Assembly: GCF_018139145.2 (NCBI RefSeq)
Contig: NC_059471.1
Span: 67,342,020 to 67,406,019 of the forward strand
Length of the DNA: 64,000 bases
Direction: 5' to 3'
DNA from: Gymnogyps californianus
Lineage: Eukaryota > Chordata > Aves > Accipitriformes > Cathartidae
Part shown: positions 25,749 through 41,064 of the stretch, one piece after another
How the letters are laid out: the number at the start of each line of letters is the position of its first letter
Position numbering within the stretch: position 1 is the first letter of the stretch
Program-made: the position numbers and the translations under genes
Notes under the pieces: model-generated
What the model saw: the letters and a program-made list of their open reading frames with translations, nothing else
Told to the model about the DNA's origin: nothing
Database searches by the model: none

Positions 25749-28700
25749 AGAAAATCAGCTTCCTAAAGTTATAAAAGACCTTCTCTCAGCAAAGTTTTAA
25801 GTCACTGAACATCTGTTGTGGGAGGCCATGAGGGAGAGGATTCAGGCTGCAGGAGTAGAGAGTAGCTGAGAGGAAGTAACTTTGAACAGGCTATTCCACC
25901 ATGGAGCTGTGCTGGGCAAACAGTGAACAATTTCAGCTATTTTTAGAAGAACAGTATGAGACAGGAAATACAAGCAAATGATTTACAACATCAAACAAGA
26001 CGTGACCAAAATCCAACAACAATTCAACCGCTCCCTTTTGAGAGTTTTTGTACTTTAGGATAATTTAAGATAGCTGGTCTACAGTAAGGAGCCTAGTCAT
26101 TGCTAAAGAACAAAAGTAATGTTCTCAAAAACATCAGCATAAGCAAAAAGAAGTTTCTGTGAATATAAGTATCTATTTTTACCTGCCTTCATTTATATTA
26201 TTCACACACAAAACCAAAAGCCAGGTGACCAAAAAAAAAAGACAATTTTTATCTACATACATGTCCTTTTTTTTTTTTTTAGTGTAGATCAAAAAGCTAC
26301 AACTGTGTGAAAGAAAGGAAAAAAAACAAAAACAAAACCAAAAATCACAGGCAATGGAAAAGGAATGATGCCCTCTCTCCTCCAGGACATTAATCACTTC
26401 TATCACAACAAGTGACACTAAAAACTTTTACAGTAACATGAAAAATACAAATCTGCCAGAGGCTGTGTTTTGCATAGATTAAATCTAGTAACAAAAGGAG
26501 TGATTGCTGAACAGTTGAAGCTTTACCTGCAATGTTAAGAAACCATAACTGTTTCCTCTAATGATTCTGTTGTCCACAATTGCTCTTGCTTTAGAATTAC
26601 TTGTCTAGAGATGTCTTCACTAACCAGAGTTTCACAGGATCAAGTTTAGATCAAGTTCAGTTTGGCCCTTTGGCCCCACAGTGTTCAAAACCAAAATAAA
26701 ACCTAGCTATTGAGAAACAGGATGACTCAGAGCACAGCAGTTCAAGGCAATCTTGAAAACCACCTAAGATTTAGGAATTAACTGAGCAAAGAGTGTCTTC
26801 CTCCATGTTCAGAACACTCTTCCTATTACAAAATTAATCATAAGGGAGACAAAAGGGTTTCAAAATCTCCCCAACTTGCTTTACTTTAGCTTTTCTTCAA
26901 AAAGAGTGAAAATAGGTACTTTCCTACAAGATCATCAAATTCATTTTTCCATGTAAAGATCCATGTAAAAAACTCAGAAACATCCTCCTCCAAACTTGCA
27001 GTAATTAAATCCAGTAACAGGCAAGACTACAACTACTTCAAACTTGACATGGTCTTGATATTTCATTAGTCCACATATTCCTCGTGTGTTCCTTCATACA
27101 CAAAGAGCATCGTATGCACTAAGGAACAATGTAATAGGAAATCCTTTATTTTAAGAAAAGCATAATCATAAGCACACAGTTCTCAGACTATGTGCTTATA
27201 GATGGTTTTTGAATGAAAACATTAATTTAAGAAAAATGATAGCTTTCCAGTTGCAGTCTTAGGCGGCTGACAAATGCTATGTTGCAAACATGCCTCTGTA
27301 CTGAACAGAATGCTAAGATTAGGACATTATTGAAATCATCCACAATATGTGTTTTGCTTTAGTTACTGGATCTTCATTTACAAAGCACTTTTTCCAGTGG
27401 AGTGAAACAAAAATAAATCCCACTTGGTCATTCCTAAGCTTGGTGCCTTATATGATCTACAGGTGACTTTTCCATGCTGGTGGACTTCAAAAACATTTTA
27501 TTTATAAGAAAGATTTATTTCACTGTTGAATAGCCTGTATTGCACAGATGCATGCTGACAATGCACAAGATTTTACATAGATGCTGCTAATTTCTTGTTG
27601 CTAGCTTGCAGTCCCATTAATCAAACAAAACCAATAACATCTCTTCTTATGAGATTTTAAGATGCTTAGAAGTATTTGAGCATGACTAACAAAGCAATCA
27701 CTTGCCAGTTTGCAGTGCTGTGCAATTAAACTGTTAAGACTGCAAATGAGCAAGGATACACTGCAACTGATCTACAGACCTATTGATTTCTTTGTGGAAA
27801 GAAAGAGGACAACATGCCTCTACTCTGAAGCCCAGACCACCTTAACTACTGCCACCACACAGCTTGCCCCAAGAATTTCTAGAAGCATCTAGTTACAGAA
27901 CACATTCACGCATTGACAGAACTGGACCATCACCATCCAAGATCCTAAACATTCAATTTGCCATGTCAGCGGGCTTACTAAAGAGTTACTTATTTTTTTT
28001 TTTTTAAAACACATCAACAGAGGATTCCTGACTCGTTGCTGAAATAAAATTTTCAGTTAGAAAATACAGTTGAAGACAAACTGACCTAGGTATAGGGAGG
28101 AAAGGACAATGTCAGCTACCACTGCCTTCTGCGTTTGCTCTTTGCAGACTTCTTCTGAATGCTCTGACATGCTGAGCTGTCACCTCCACTCAGTCACTTT
28201 GTGAGCCCACCAGCACAGTTCCACTAGGTCTAATGGGGCTCAGCAGAGAGACATGCTACAAGTCCTTCTGCCTGGACTGTATGAAGATGAAGTATATTGA
28301 CATAAATTCAGGCAATAACTTATCTCCAAAGTGCAAGCATTTGTATGTAATTCTATCTGCTCAGTTTCTTAATTTTTTCTTGTTTTCAAAGGACAGAAGT
28401 GTTTTTCCCACTCGAATATTAAGTATACTTCAAGAAAAATGGGTATATTTTGGTATGACTTCATGAAAGTACCTTTTCTTCATAAATCAGAAGCAGCTAA
28501 AAGCTCTCTCTAAAAACTGTGTCATCCCACCTTATAAGAAAAATACATACCACATTCAGCTAACCTCATAGTATTTTCAGATTCCAATTTGGCATTATTA
28601 TTAATATTATTATATGGACATTATTTATTTATTTAAACAATCAGTGTTCTCCCTGGGTTCTTGTAAGGAATATTCCTTCCCCACCTGTGGCTAGTGCTTG

Positions 28701-29623
28701 TTCAACACTATTGTTAAAGTGGTCCTTTAACAGAGTCAATAGCAGTCAGACTGCTCGACTAGCAAGCTGAGCTATATTGGACAAGCTATGTTTCCATCCT
28801 CCCAAGGCACCTTTGCTGAGACAAAAGGCAACCAAAGATTTCTTCACAAGGAGAAAGAGGACATGATGATGTTAGAGGAACACACTGACGGCCAGAAACA
28901 GTGTTTAGCAAGAGAAGTTTTAAGAACACCCTAAAATATTTTCAGACCTGTTGACAGCAGAATAACAAAGGAACAGTTAGCTAGTATATGTGACAGGGAA
29001 AGTGAAGAAGTGAAGAAACAATTCAGATCCAAGCAGGCCACTTCATTCTGGAGTGAGGGAAAAAACAGAAATCAAAAACGTTAAAATTGTTTTTCAGTTT
29101 CATACAAATTGAAAAGTATTATTAAGCTTCTTTGCTTATGAGTTACAGTGTAATAGGAAGGTTTCCCCTTTCCCAACAGCGTCCGTTCTTCACAGTGCTA
29201 AAGTCCATGCAAGTCCAAAATACGTGCATATGAATAGACATAAGCTTGAGTCCTTGAAAGTTTCAGAGTTGCAAGCTGACAGTGTACTAGACTATTTTTA
29301 AATACGAGCTGTAAAGTTCTACCCACAAATCTAGGGCAGTATATGGGACTGACTGACCAGTGTTGAACAAAACAAACTGTAAAAAACAAATGAGAAATCC
29401 CCCATCCAAGTCCCCAGTCTCCTGAGTGGTGGCAGCTGGGGAAAGAATCTTTCAAGTAAATGAAGTTCACATGCACAAAGGAATACCTAAGCATTCACTT
29501 GTTCTTGCTTGACCTGAAGTCACAGGGTGAGGTTCCCACCTCACAGTATACAAGCTGATTCACTTCGGCTAAAGCTTTAATCCAACGTACTCATCTCTGT
29601 ACCAAAGAAGTAACTGCCAAAAT

Positions 29624-29661
29624 ATGTCTTCCAGAGGAAGGGTCATGTCTTCCAGAGGAAG
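29624..29661 (+). repeat. 17-bp direct repeat, two copies, 21-bp period
   Basis: ATGTCTTCCAGAGGAAG occurs at 29624-29640 and again, identical, at 29645-29661, separated by GGTC. This is a short, recent-looking tandem duplication within intron 1. Confidence 0.9.
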
Positions 29662-32600
29662 CCAGTGCAGTAGGAGCAAACGAACGTCAAAGAAACACAG
29701 GTCTGTTATCTCAGTGGTTATTCTCATAGAAATGGGAGCAAGATTCAAAAATAAATTTTGTTTGGAGGCAGTCACCCAGGGGCTCAGTATTTTTCAAAAC
29801 TGCCAATGATTTTTGGAAGCTGGGCATTCCCTTTGAGCTGCTCATCCACACCCACAAAGTTCATCCAAAGTTGAATTTTTAATATGTCTGTTTAGACACT
29901 ACATGCATCTGTCTCACACAGAATGAAAGGAAAACTAACAATCTGAACTAATACTTATAACGGCTGTGAGTGTCTGATATCTGTAAGAATCAGCTGAAAA
30001 TTGGAGGCAGAACAAGACCACCACAAAAAGCTTCACAAAAAAACACGCCACTGTTTGAACTTTCTACAGATAATCTCGTTTTCTACCCCGCTGGTCTGCA
30101 CCTTTGCCTACTTCATGAGCATTTTTCCTATCAAAACACTGTTAACAACTTACAAGATGGAAAATAATGCTGTTCAAAAGAACCAGAATCAAAGTTCAAT
30201 GTGGAACAGTAATTCATCTTTCCTTCTACTCAGGCTTTCATCTACGAACCATGACAGTGTTTATAACCATTTATTTCAGAAACTTCCAATCCTCCACCCT
30301 GTTATAACCCTTACTTGCTCTCAAGGCACAAATCAGACATTGCTCCTAGGGATATTCATACAATTCAATATTCTGCACAATTTAGGTGCCTGCATTAGCA
30401 TCTATTGTTCACACAGACTCCTGTGTAAGAGGATTCAAGGCACAAACATAACTCGTTTTCTGAATCATAATTTGAATGAGGTCCTCTCGCTGTCCATTGA
30501 CTAGATAGGGAGCCTAGCCAGCTAACATCAGTGTTCAAGGTTAAGTGTTTACAACCACACAGTAGATATTTTCCCCTCTCTCTTCCTACTTCTGATCTAG
30601 CCACCTCACATTTTCTGCATGGCTAGTCTTTCAGACTGCTATTTCCCACAATGAACCATCACTCCTAAAATCTTCTAGTACCAAGATAAAGAACTTCAAG
30701 AGCCTTTGTAACAACATACTGCACAATAGGGACTGGAAACTCCGCCACTGTCCTAATGTTGTTTGAAACCTCCATCAGATCTTGACTCCATCAAACATTT
30801 CCAGATACAGATAATTCTGCAAGGAGAGTTTCTGCCCCAAATACTTCAAGTCTGATTCAAGTATTATCATGATAAGAGGCCATTTGTGTTAATAATTTTT
30901 ATTACCACTGGTTTAAATTTATATGTTTCACAAAGTTCTAGCTACTACCACAATTGCAATGTAGGTTTTGTTCTTAACAGCATAATGAAAGAAGCCCAAG
31001 TTTAAGCTAGATGTACTTCAGCACACTGAACTACTTTAAATTCACCTGCCTTATAGACAATTCCTTGCTAGTACCAAGAGTCCTGAATTTAATATGCTAA
31101 TTTCAGTGGGACTCCAGTAATATATCAGTTACCATGACTATAAAACATTTTTCAATATAATGATGCTGCTGAACTCCAACAGCAAGCAGAGGCGGGGAAA
31201 AAGCACGTAACTGGTAAGCAAGGCATCAACCTGCGGTGCAATTTATTTTTTAAATAAAATTTCAAACAGTGACTAATCTGATCGCCCTGAGAGGGGGAAC
31301 ATCACATGAATCTTGGCCTGAGGAACAAACCTAACCAAGAAAGAATGACTCATTGTGCAGGCAATGTGATGAGAACCAAATGCTAGATTATCCAACTTCA
31401 GTAACGACAGGAAGAGAAAAAAACATTTACTTCTTCACTCCTCAGCACTGAACATAGATAACACAGGCACAATAGTGCAGAAAAACAAGCAAGAAGCTGA
31501 GCATAGTCATTTATTTATAAGCAGTGATCAAAACCACAGAGTTCAGAAGTTAGTGTAGCTGTGTGCACCTAAAACATGTCATTGGTATAAGCAGCTGAGA
31601 TTTTGAAGAAACATCTAAGCCAAAAACACAATACTCCCCTGTAATTTCTATAAATGCTCATATGATTAAATCCGTATTTACAGGGAAATGTATAACTTTC
31701 CATGAAATGTCTGCAATCCAGCTGTTGGGTTTTTATGCAAAGTATAAAGCAGGGTATTAAAAAAGGAAAGTGACCTACTTTCCTTTTCTAAACTATGCAA
31801 AGTGTTAATATAATGAAACTCAATTGATGTTAGTTTTCTTTTATTCTAGTTTCAGTTTACAAGTTAGTCATATCAGCTGCAGAAAAGGGGGTGAGCAAGA
31901 CATATTGCCTGTAAAGCATTCTGGGAATGTTAAGTATTTTGCATACTTACTACTAGTGACAAAGCAGAATTCATTCACCTATGCAGAAGCAAGGGAATTC
32001 AAAAACATGAACAAGAAGGACAAATAGTAACTGCTCTGAAATACATTCACAAAGTTTTATTTTTACAAGCATGTTCAGTTCCACAAACCTGTCTAACACA
32101 GCGCAAACCTGCTCTGACTGCTTCAGTAGCAGAGGTCCAACTGTAGTGAGAGCTGTACCAACATAGAAGACATTCTCTTTCTTGAAATGCTTAAGCCTAC
32201 ACAAACATTCATACGTGATAAGGGAGGATTAAGCTTTAAAAAGGGAAGGGCAGGTGAAGGATATTTGAAATATAAAAGGCACAGTATTTCCAAACATAAT
32301 GCAATATAAAATATATATAGAAATGTGATGTTATCTTAATTAAGAAGTCTATACTGAAAACTTTTCAGAATCAAACCGAGGTCCAACTTCACAGTCTTAG
32401 GGCTAACACAGCTAGTTAGTGACAATGGTTTGCTTTAATGACACACAGGCAGAGCAAGCACTGCAACTGCGCTTATTCCTCAGCCCAATGACCAATAAGG
32501 ACAACACACCCAAGCAAGTTTAAACTCACAGCTTTGAATCCGCAGTTATATGCTGCAACTACTCAGTCACCAAAAGCCCAAAATACACAAAACCTTGGTC

Positions 32601-35600
32601 AACCCTGTCCTCAGCAGTTTACAGAACACGAGGCAGGCACACAGTGATAACTTACCCACACACACATCAACTTATAGTTCATTTTTCAGAGTCCAACAGA
32701 AGTGATATAATACATATCATGTTCTTCTTGCAGATACAGCATGTACTAGTTTTACCACAAATTTAAAAATAAAAAGCAAGAAGTCCTTTCATATTTATTC
32801 AGAGGGTCAAGTGAAGGTACAGCATCACATGCAGCCAGTGTCAATAAGCACCTATAGTCCAAGCTGTACCTGTGCAATATCCGCTTGTCTTCAAATAATC
32901 TCCTGAAACCCTGTGCAAATTCATGGCTTACAAAAGAACAGCAGACTGGAGTCAGGGAATGCTTCTGATAATCATGTGTAAAATGAAGTTGATTTCTGGA
33001 TTATATCACACACTTTCACTGACTGTAAGAAAGTTCCTCACTGACATTTACAATAAGCAGCTGCAAAACTTAAAGCATGTAAATAGACATGCCTATCCAA
33101 AGACTATTTGTTGGATAAAAAGATGCCCATTTTTACCTTTTAGGGTAGAACACAAGTTACATACAGTAGATGCACACAAATCCGCATGCATGCTGTAGTC
33201 ATTATTTTTAACGCTGGGGGATGGGGATGAATACACCAGACATTTGGCTACCAAAAAAGACCAACACTTCTTTACAAAGGTCACCCAAGAATGGAAAGCC
33301 ACTCAGCTTCAATTAACCCCTTACTTATTCCATGTAGTTTCAAAAATGGTCCATTTGTTTTTACAAAGAAATACCACACAGCAGAGCTATTCTGTGCAAA
33401 AGTTTGTATTCCTGTGCTAGAAGTTAGCTCTTTTGGTTGAAGATCTGGATCCCATCCCAGTTCTGCTGCAGATTCCATCTGTGATTGTGCATAATAAGTC
33501 AGACAGCTAACTTCTGTAGTTGAACTATCTCCCTCTCTAGCACTTCATATTCAAAATGCCACTTCAGATCCCTCAGATGAAAGACCGCATTGGAGTATTG
33601 CATTACAGTATTGGCTAATGCAACTGCATGAGATGTTGCAGAAACTGCATTTGAGGGCTAGCTACAAGGAGGCCAGCAAAGCCAACCCAGCCTGACCAAC
33701 GTGCCTTACACCAAAGGACTCTCTTGCGCAGCAAGTAAATAAAGATCAACATCTTGGTCTGGGAAGCCTCTTGCCTACTGCTGTAACAGCACAAATTGCA
33801 GAGAGTCAAACACAAACCAGGATTTACCAACACAGGGTAGAAGACAAAGCATCTGCTCCTTTCAACAAAAAGGTAAGGCAGACAAACAGCTCCCATTAAC
33901 CATGACAGGAAATATTGTTAGCAGTGTGTACTTCCAGCAGTACTATCACATACATAAAGAGAGAGAAAAAATGGCTCCCAAAGTCTTTATTGTAGAAAGA
34001 ACACCAATTCAGACATGAAAAAGGTACTATAACAGCTGCAAAGCAACCTGGCAAAAAAATGCTTCATGACAGAAATTACTTTGATAGGAAAGGCACTCTT
34101 CATGGGAAGCTGCCTGAGGTATACTGTACCAAAATAGAGGGGCAGAGGAACTCCGAGTGGTTAAAAGGTAGGCACACGGAACAGAAGCGCAGAATAACAC
34201 AGACAGAAGGCCAAGAACAGTTCCCACCGAGGCATAAGTTCACCTCTACATACTCCAGTACAGTTACATCCCAAACAACCATGCCATAACCACCACCCTG
34301 CTGCCAGCTATACATTTATGAGATCTGAAGAAAGATACTACCTTCGCAGAAGATGAACCATTTGTGAATATGAAATCTTCAGCACAGGAAAGCATCTGTT
34401 CTGACTTTTGCACACCATCTGAAATACTTGACTAGTAGGGGCTTCTGCAAAAGAAACTACTTGTTTCTGATCTCCAGCTCTAACCTGTTCTGAAATTAAA
34501 GTACTCCCATTGTAAATTCAGAAGTGAAGCAGTGGATACACCTGCAAGTATGAAAACAAATCCAAGTTTGCTATTCAACCAAAGAAATTGCATGCAAAGA
34601 TAAGCAAAAATATCACTCTTTAAAAGAAATATCCACTTAGGTGACAACATTCTGGGTCATTGTTATTTGTGTATTTCCTGAGAGTTTTTATAGTCATTAA
34701 TCAGAGCTTCTCTCCTTTGAAAGTCAGATATAACAGAACAGGTTTCTGTAGTAATATGTTCTTAGCACATATAGGGTATTCCTCCAGAGAAAGACAGCAA
34801 ACATGATTTAATAGCATAAAATTGGTAGGAAAGCTCAAAGGCAAGTATTATAACTAATTTTTAATATTAACTGAATTGCAAGTTAGTGTCTCTTACTTTT
34901 TTTGAATTTCACCACACTCATTCTGCTCCAAAAGACAAAAAAGTTGAGAGGGTTTTTAAGCAGGGAACAGTGATTTTCTCATCTGTTTTCAGTAACATTG
35001 TAGCTTCACAGCCACTTGAAGCCACCACAAGCCAGCTGACTGCTGGGTGCCCGTCTTCCCCCACATCATGCAACTACACATGTTCATGTGCTACATGAGT
35101 CCATTTTGCAGAACAGATCATGTCAGGCCAGAACGGACCTTGTGCATCCACTAGCTCCAGCACAGTAGAGGTTCCTAACAGATTCACACCACAGACATTT
35201 GCCTTGTTGCAAGAGGTGGGGCAGCAATGAGAGCTAACAGGACAGAACAGGACAGAGCTTGTGCAACCGCATGGTATTAGACACGTATTTCGAACAGGTT
35301 TATGGGATGCATGCTCTTGGAAGATTTGAGGCTGCAGTCTCACAATTACTTGGACTACAGGCTCACTTTCCAAGGCTACTATTACTAGCGTTGCTCTATA
35401 ATGCCCTCATCTAAAGACTCACACAAAAGCAGCAAAGCCTCTGACAAAAAGAAGCCGCTCTACTTACAAAAAGATCCAATTCAATCAGTCATCATGCTTT
35501 CTTCAACTCTGCGCTCCCTGACCACCACTTAATGCTCTCCGCCAGTTAGCCTCCTCCACTCACTTTACTGTTGAGCTCTCTTGCTGGATGAATAGTTATT

Positions 35601-37841
35601 TGAAGTAAAGTTTTCCAGACCTAATAAGATATTTCCTTTTGATTTAGATAGAAAGCTGTGAAGAAAGCCGATCTATGTAAAACAGTACTAAATCCTGTCC
35701 ATTCTACAATGCTTGACCTCAAATAAACTGATTTAAACATGGTTTTTCAAGGCCTTCTTTGACAGTCAACTTGTCTACTTTCATTTATCCTTCCCTTTAA
35801 TTCAGCTGAATCACCACTGTGATTGAAGCTTATATTGTACATCATCTCCTTCATGAGGTCCCTCACTCCCTACCAAAATGAAGTCTAAAATACAATCAAG
35901 AAACCCACAAGGTAATCATCCCCTGGCTACATCAAGTGCATCCATACCCTACTCACTGTCAGTAACATTTATTCTCCATTTGAGAAATATTTTCCCCAAA
36001 ATGGTATTTCCTGTAAGCTTCTTGGTGTACGTGTTGCATCTAATTCTGTACAACTGCATACCGTCAACTGAAGAGGCTGTGTCAGTGGCTCTCCATCTCC
36101 AATGCCTTCCCTGAGGTCAAATATAGCTAAGCTATTGTCTCCGCTTGATCAGCAAACTGAAGTTTGGCATGGTGGAGCCATGAGTTAGTTTTCACATTAT
36201 GTCACCAGGTTCAGTCAACTCCCCAGCTGCCTGTCAATCACTGCACTCAGAGGGCAGAAGCAGTGGAGAACAGCCCCTCTACAAGACAATACACAGTTAC
36301 AGCAAGTGAAGCGTGCCCCATTAACACAGATCTCTCCAGCTATATTCAAATCCAGCCATGGAGTAGACATACCAGAATCACTGCATTACCAAACAAACTC
36401 ATTACAGTTCCTACCGTAAAACCACATTTCCCCTCCTAAATGGCGCATTTATTCACTCTGATACACATGCAAGCTGAAGGTAAGCAGACCTATTAGACTA
36501 TTAAAAATACTGTCTTGAGATTATTCACAACAGCTGTTTCCTCTTCAAGCTAGAGGAAAACAGATGGCATCATAACAAGAGCTAGATAATTTTTAAAAAT
36601 TAACTCTAAAACATGACATTTGTACAGGATGTCTTCCACTCATGCATCTCCAAATGGGATAGTAAAGAAAAAAAAAATTGATTAACATATTAAAAACAAG
36701 GGCAAACAAAGAATACATCAAATTGCACAGAAAAACTGCAGGCTGCATAGAACCCTAGATCACAAAGCTGTTGCTGTAAATTCCCTACAAAAATACTCAG
36801 AATATAGTTTATCTCCTCTCTCAACCACCTATAAAGCCTGACAGCATCAAGATAGTGCAATTACAGGTGTGGAGAATAGGGGTGTATTCTTTTTAATTTT
36901 CATTAGCAACTTCAATCAAGATTCACAGGGGTGGAAAATAGCAAGAAAAATATTTAAAGTCGTACTAATTATCCCTGTGAACATGAGGGGATTTTATTTG
37001 TGCCGGTCTAGCATCAACTGCAGCCCATCAACTGCATTTCATGCACATTCCATACACTTAAGAGTAGAATTTAAGAAACTATAAATACATCATTGTAGCA
37101 TTTTAAACATAGTTTGAGGGAGACCATATATTATTGAGCTACCGCATGTTGAAACAACTGTTTAAAAGTTTCCAAATATTCCTACCAAAACAGCAGTATT
37201 TTTGGACAGACAGCAATGAATACTCAATTGGTTGTTCCTTCTACAGGACCAATTTAGAGCACAAGGAAAAATTTTGGACAGAAATGAAAACTATGCTTCT
37301 GACCACCGACTTTAAGGAAACACAAAGTTTAGGGTAAGTGAGGAGTTTATCTTTTTTTCTGATATGCTTAGGGCTGAAATGCAGTATGCAGTAGACCCCT
37401 GAGCTACCAGCCCAGGTTTCAGGATCTACTAATGTCTATTAGACTCACATTTGGAGTAGTGAAGAAAACAATGCTACACTTCACCATTTTTCTGGGCAGA
37501 CTCTTTCCTGGAAATGACTACTCAGTTTGGTATACATTGAAGGACTTACAATGTGCATCTTTTTTTCCAGGCAGAAGAATTTATTTATTTTAAAAACCAA
37601 CGAAGTAGTCTCTGCCAATCCAAACATCTTTCCAAACCCCACTGAAGATCTGCAGAGAAATATTACCACTTCTATTCTCCTACTCCATTAACATGCCAGG
37701 TACGAGCCTCCATCACCTATTCTATCAACATTTCTAAACTAGAAATTAAATAACCAGAGCAGTTAGACACCAGCTTTACAACAACAGCAAAATTGGTCCA
37801 AAAGAAAACTTACATTATGTGTGTGTGTATCTATTCATCCA

Positions 37842-37922
37842 CCCCCCAAAAACCAAACAAACAAAAAAACCCAAAACAAACAAAAAAAAACTAAAAAAAA
37901 AAAAACCAAAAAACCCACACAC
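37842..37922. repeat. A-rich/C low-complexity tract
   Basis: Plus-strand runs of A broken by C pairs and triplets (CAAA, CCAAA, CCCAAA units), including 13 A in a row. The reverse complement is a T-rich, G-interrupted tract in the pre-mRNA. Confidence 0.85.
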
Positions 37923-38139
37923 ATAAGTTGTGCCAGATGGCTAGCACATTTAGAAACAGAGATGGTCCTAAACTCATCTCTGGATCAACTCAACCATATC
38001 ATTGACAGCATAACCCAAGCTATGGTCCCTGTGACTCTTCCACCTACAATGTTTAACTGCAGTAATTTGTAGCCAATGTGCCTCAAAACTGCAGAGCTTG
38101 TGGTCAGTAAAGTATGTATACACACTGAAATACTGTTCT

Positions 38140-38305
38140 CCATAATATATAGCAAATATATATATAGCATATAATAATAAATTATACTACACATATAATA
38201 TCACTATCTGTAAAATATATATTGCAATAATTAGGTAATTATAATACATTACATATATTTTATATTGCATACCCATATGTTATATAGAGATATATGAAAA
38301 CCCTA
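38140..38305. repeat. AT-rich block with many TATA/ATAT dyads
   Basis: About 165 bp of almost pure A/T with repeated ATATAT, TATAAT and TAATTATAA motifs that can self-pair. It lies in the middle of intron 1. It is not a clean tandem repeat. I see no coding or transposon signature. Confidence 0.8.
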
Positions 38306-38566
38306 CACAACTTTCAAGCAACTTTTAACTTTGAAACTCTGTTCAGCTGACATTTTAAAAAAATTTTAATCTCATTTCTGACAGTACTTATTCTGCTGTT
38401 TTTTGATACAGCTTTATCTGAGTTAGAGAATAGAGAGTTTTTTCTTCTACAAGCATAATCAAACATCATACAATGCTAATCTAGATCATAAGTACATCTG
38501 AAGTGTCTGGAATGGTGAAATTGTTTGGAGTATTAAAAACCCAAGCAGTGAAGAGAACAATTACAG

Positions 38567-38585
38567 AAAAAAAAAAAAAAAAAAA
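38567..38585. repeat. (A)19 homopolymer
   Basis: Nineteen A on the plus strand, intron 1, poly-U in the pre-mRNA. Confidence 0.95.
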
Positions 38586-41064
38586 GGTTTCCTTCCACAC
38601 CATTTTGCCTTTCTGACCTCCATTCTAAGGGTAGAAGAAGATTGGATTTTGCAACTTGACTGCCACGTTATTCAGCATATTTGTGATCTCAAGCAAGACA
38701 GTGAAGTCTCAGACATGCTCATGTACTCTCTTGCTGTGACGGTATGAATCAACTTCCTCTATTTATGGAAAGTGGATATTAAACTAACTCTTGCCTTGGC
38801 ATTTATCATCTACAAGCTTCATTCTCAAATTCACGGGATATCCTCTGTCCAGCACAGTCTGCCATTCCAACTAAGTTGTGTAACTCCTGCTGGCATGGCT
38901 AACCAAAGTTGACACATGTCCACAAAAAAACCACCCACAAATCGCTATTCTCTTGCGAACCATAAAACTCGACTAAGTGGTGTTGAGATTGCCATTCCCC
39001 ATTATCAGACCCACACCCAAACCTGTTTAAATGGTACCTCTTCCATTAGTTTGCTCCCTTTTGTAAAGGCAAAGTAGATGTAAACACATATATCCAAAAT
39101 TTGCCTTATAGATTAGAAGCTGTATTTCTAATCTTAAGCACAGACCCTGCCTTGTTTTCTTCAATAATCAGAGGTAATAAATGCTGTCAGTCAAGCTTAC
39201 ATTCAAAAGGAAAGAGATGGGGCATATGTACAGTTGATAACTGCAAAATAACCACCTAAAATAAATCTGCCAAGGAATCCTATTACATCATTGAGCTTTA
39301 ACCAGTTACAGCGTACTTGCAGGAACGAGAAGGACACCCATTTAACAACAAGCTTCCTTCCTCATCCCTTTGCTCCCCTGACAGATCCCCATTAAAAATG
39401 CTTTATGACAATCACGTATATCATGTGGGTTATCTAAAATAAAGTTCTCTCACTTGTTATCATTAAGAAGTGCAAATTACCAACCGCTCACACCCAGCGG
39501 AAGATGTCTACTTAATAGCTAGTACAGCTCTGTGGTCTTCCCAGCAGGGAGGAAAAAGCCACTTAACCAGATAAGCATGTCCTTTCAACTTCTCTCCACT
39601 TCCACCTCCTTGCTGTACCCTTCAGCTCAAAGGAGTACCTAATCTAACCTAGACAGTGCCAGAATCAACACTGCACTTAAGTAAAAGAGCTCACATAAAA
39701 CTCCAGTACTAACAGTAAAGCCACACTATAAAGGAACGTTCAGTAACTTACTGTACACTTCTCATGAGCTCTCTCTGTTTCTTGGTTTAGGGATACCCTC
39801 TACCACTTTCTTTACATGACAGTTGTGAAAACCTTTCCTCCCCCCCACCCCAAAACTGCTGTCACCTTACATCTTTGCTTAACTTGATTCCCTGTTGTCT
39901 CCCTGCTCTTACACAAGCAAGATACCCTCAAACATACAGGAATGCTTGCTATCCTGCAGCAAGGAATTACTCAACTCACACAGTGCAGACTTTATGTGCA
40001 TCTTAAGTGAAGCAATTTGATTATGCAGAACACGCTTCAGATACATTTAATAGTATTCTCTAGTATTTTCTAAAGTGAATCTTCCACGATACACGTTCAG
40101 ACTACGATTCAAAATATTTTGCATGAGTTATCATTCACCTTTCTGAAAAAAGATTAACACTGATAACTAATTCTCTCTGGTTAAAAGAGCTAGAAGTAAA
40201 GAGGAAGATTCAGGCACCACATGCCTATCTATAAAACACTGGTCATTACTCTCCCTTCTGTAGAAGCAGCACATGGCAAGTACTGCTGTTATGAGATACA
40301 CCACTGTCTTTCAAAGCAGCAGGAAACTCGAATGCAAACAGAACCCTTTCATCTTGAGTCCAGGTCTGAAGGGAGAACCACTGGTTGAGCTCAGTAGTTG
40401 ATTTTTACACAACCCTTCTGTCCGTTGCAAAAACGCCTTCAATACAGCTCCCACAGAAATAGCACAGAAAAGTCTAATCAATCCTTCTGGGGAAGGGGAG
40501 AAGAAAAGAGACAGGAAACAAAGGAACATTAGACTAATAGTTCTCTTCTGCTAATCAACAGAATAGTGCTGACATGATGTAAGAGCAGTCTTGCCACAGC
40601 CTGGAGAGAAGTAAGAACATGCACCCGAAACTTCACAAAAAAAATCGGACATGGTTTTCAAACCACAGAAAAAGGGAAGAAGAATAAATCACTAAAAAAG
40701 TCATAGAATGAGAGCAAGGTATTAGCCAAAATACATGGATGAATAAAGGGACAAAACACAGCTGCAAGAGGTTAAAGAGTCTTCATGAGAATTTACTTTC
40801 TTTCTGTCCCAACAGTCCAATTAGCATTGTTACATACTGTAGCAATAGCTACCTAATACCTAGTGCCTCCCACACACTCCTCCTTATCCACAAAGAGCTG
40901 TGGAAATACTCGCCTTCCAATGTAAGTCACAGTGACTTCAAGAATCACAACAGGGGGTTGGCTCCCCTAGTATACAGGATGCATTTTATTGCCACAGTTA
41001 GTGTTACAAAACACGCAGCCCTATTTTCTGTTATTGCATCTGCACTTCCTCTTTTCACCCTTTA

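Noticed and set aside
30001..30504. 167-codon plus-strand open frame in intron 1
   Set aside because: It begins at a TTG, not an ATG, shows no domain, signal peptide or codon pattern, and a run this long is expected about once by chance in 64 kb of six-frame AT-rich sequence.
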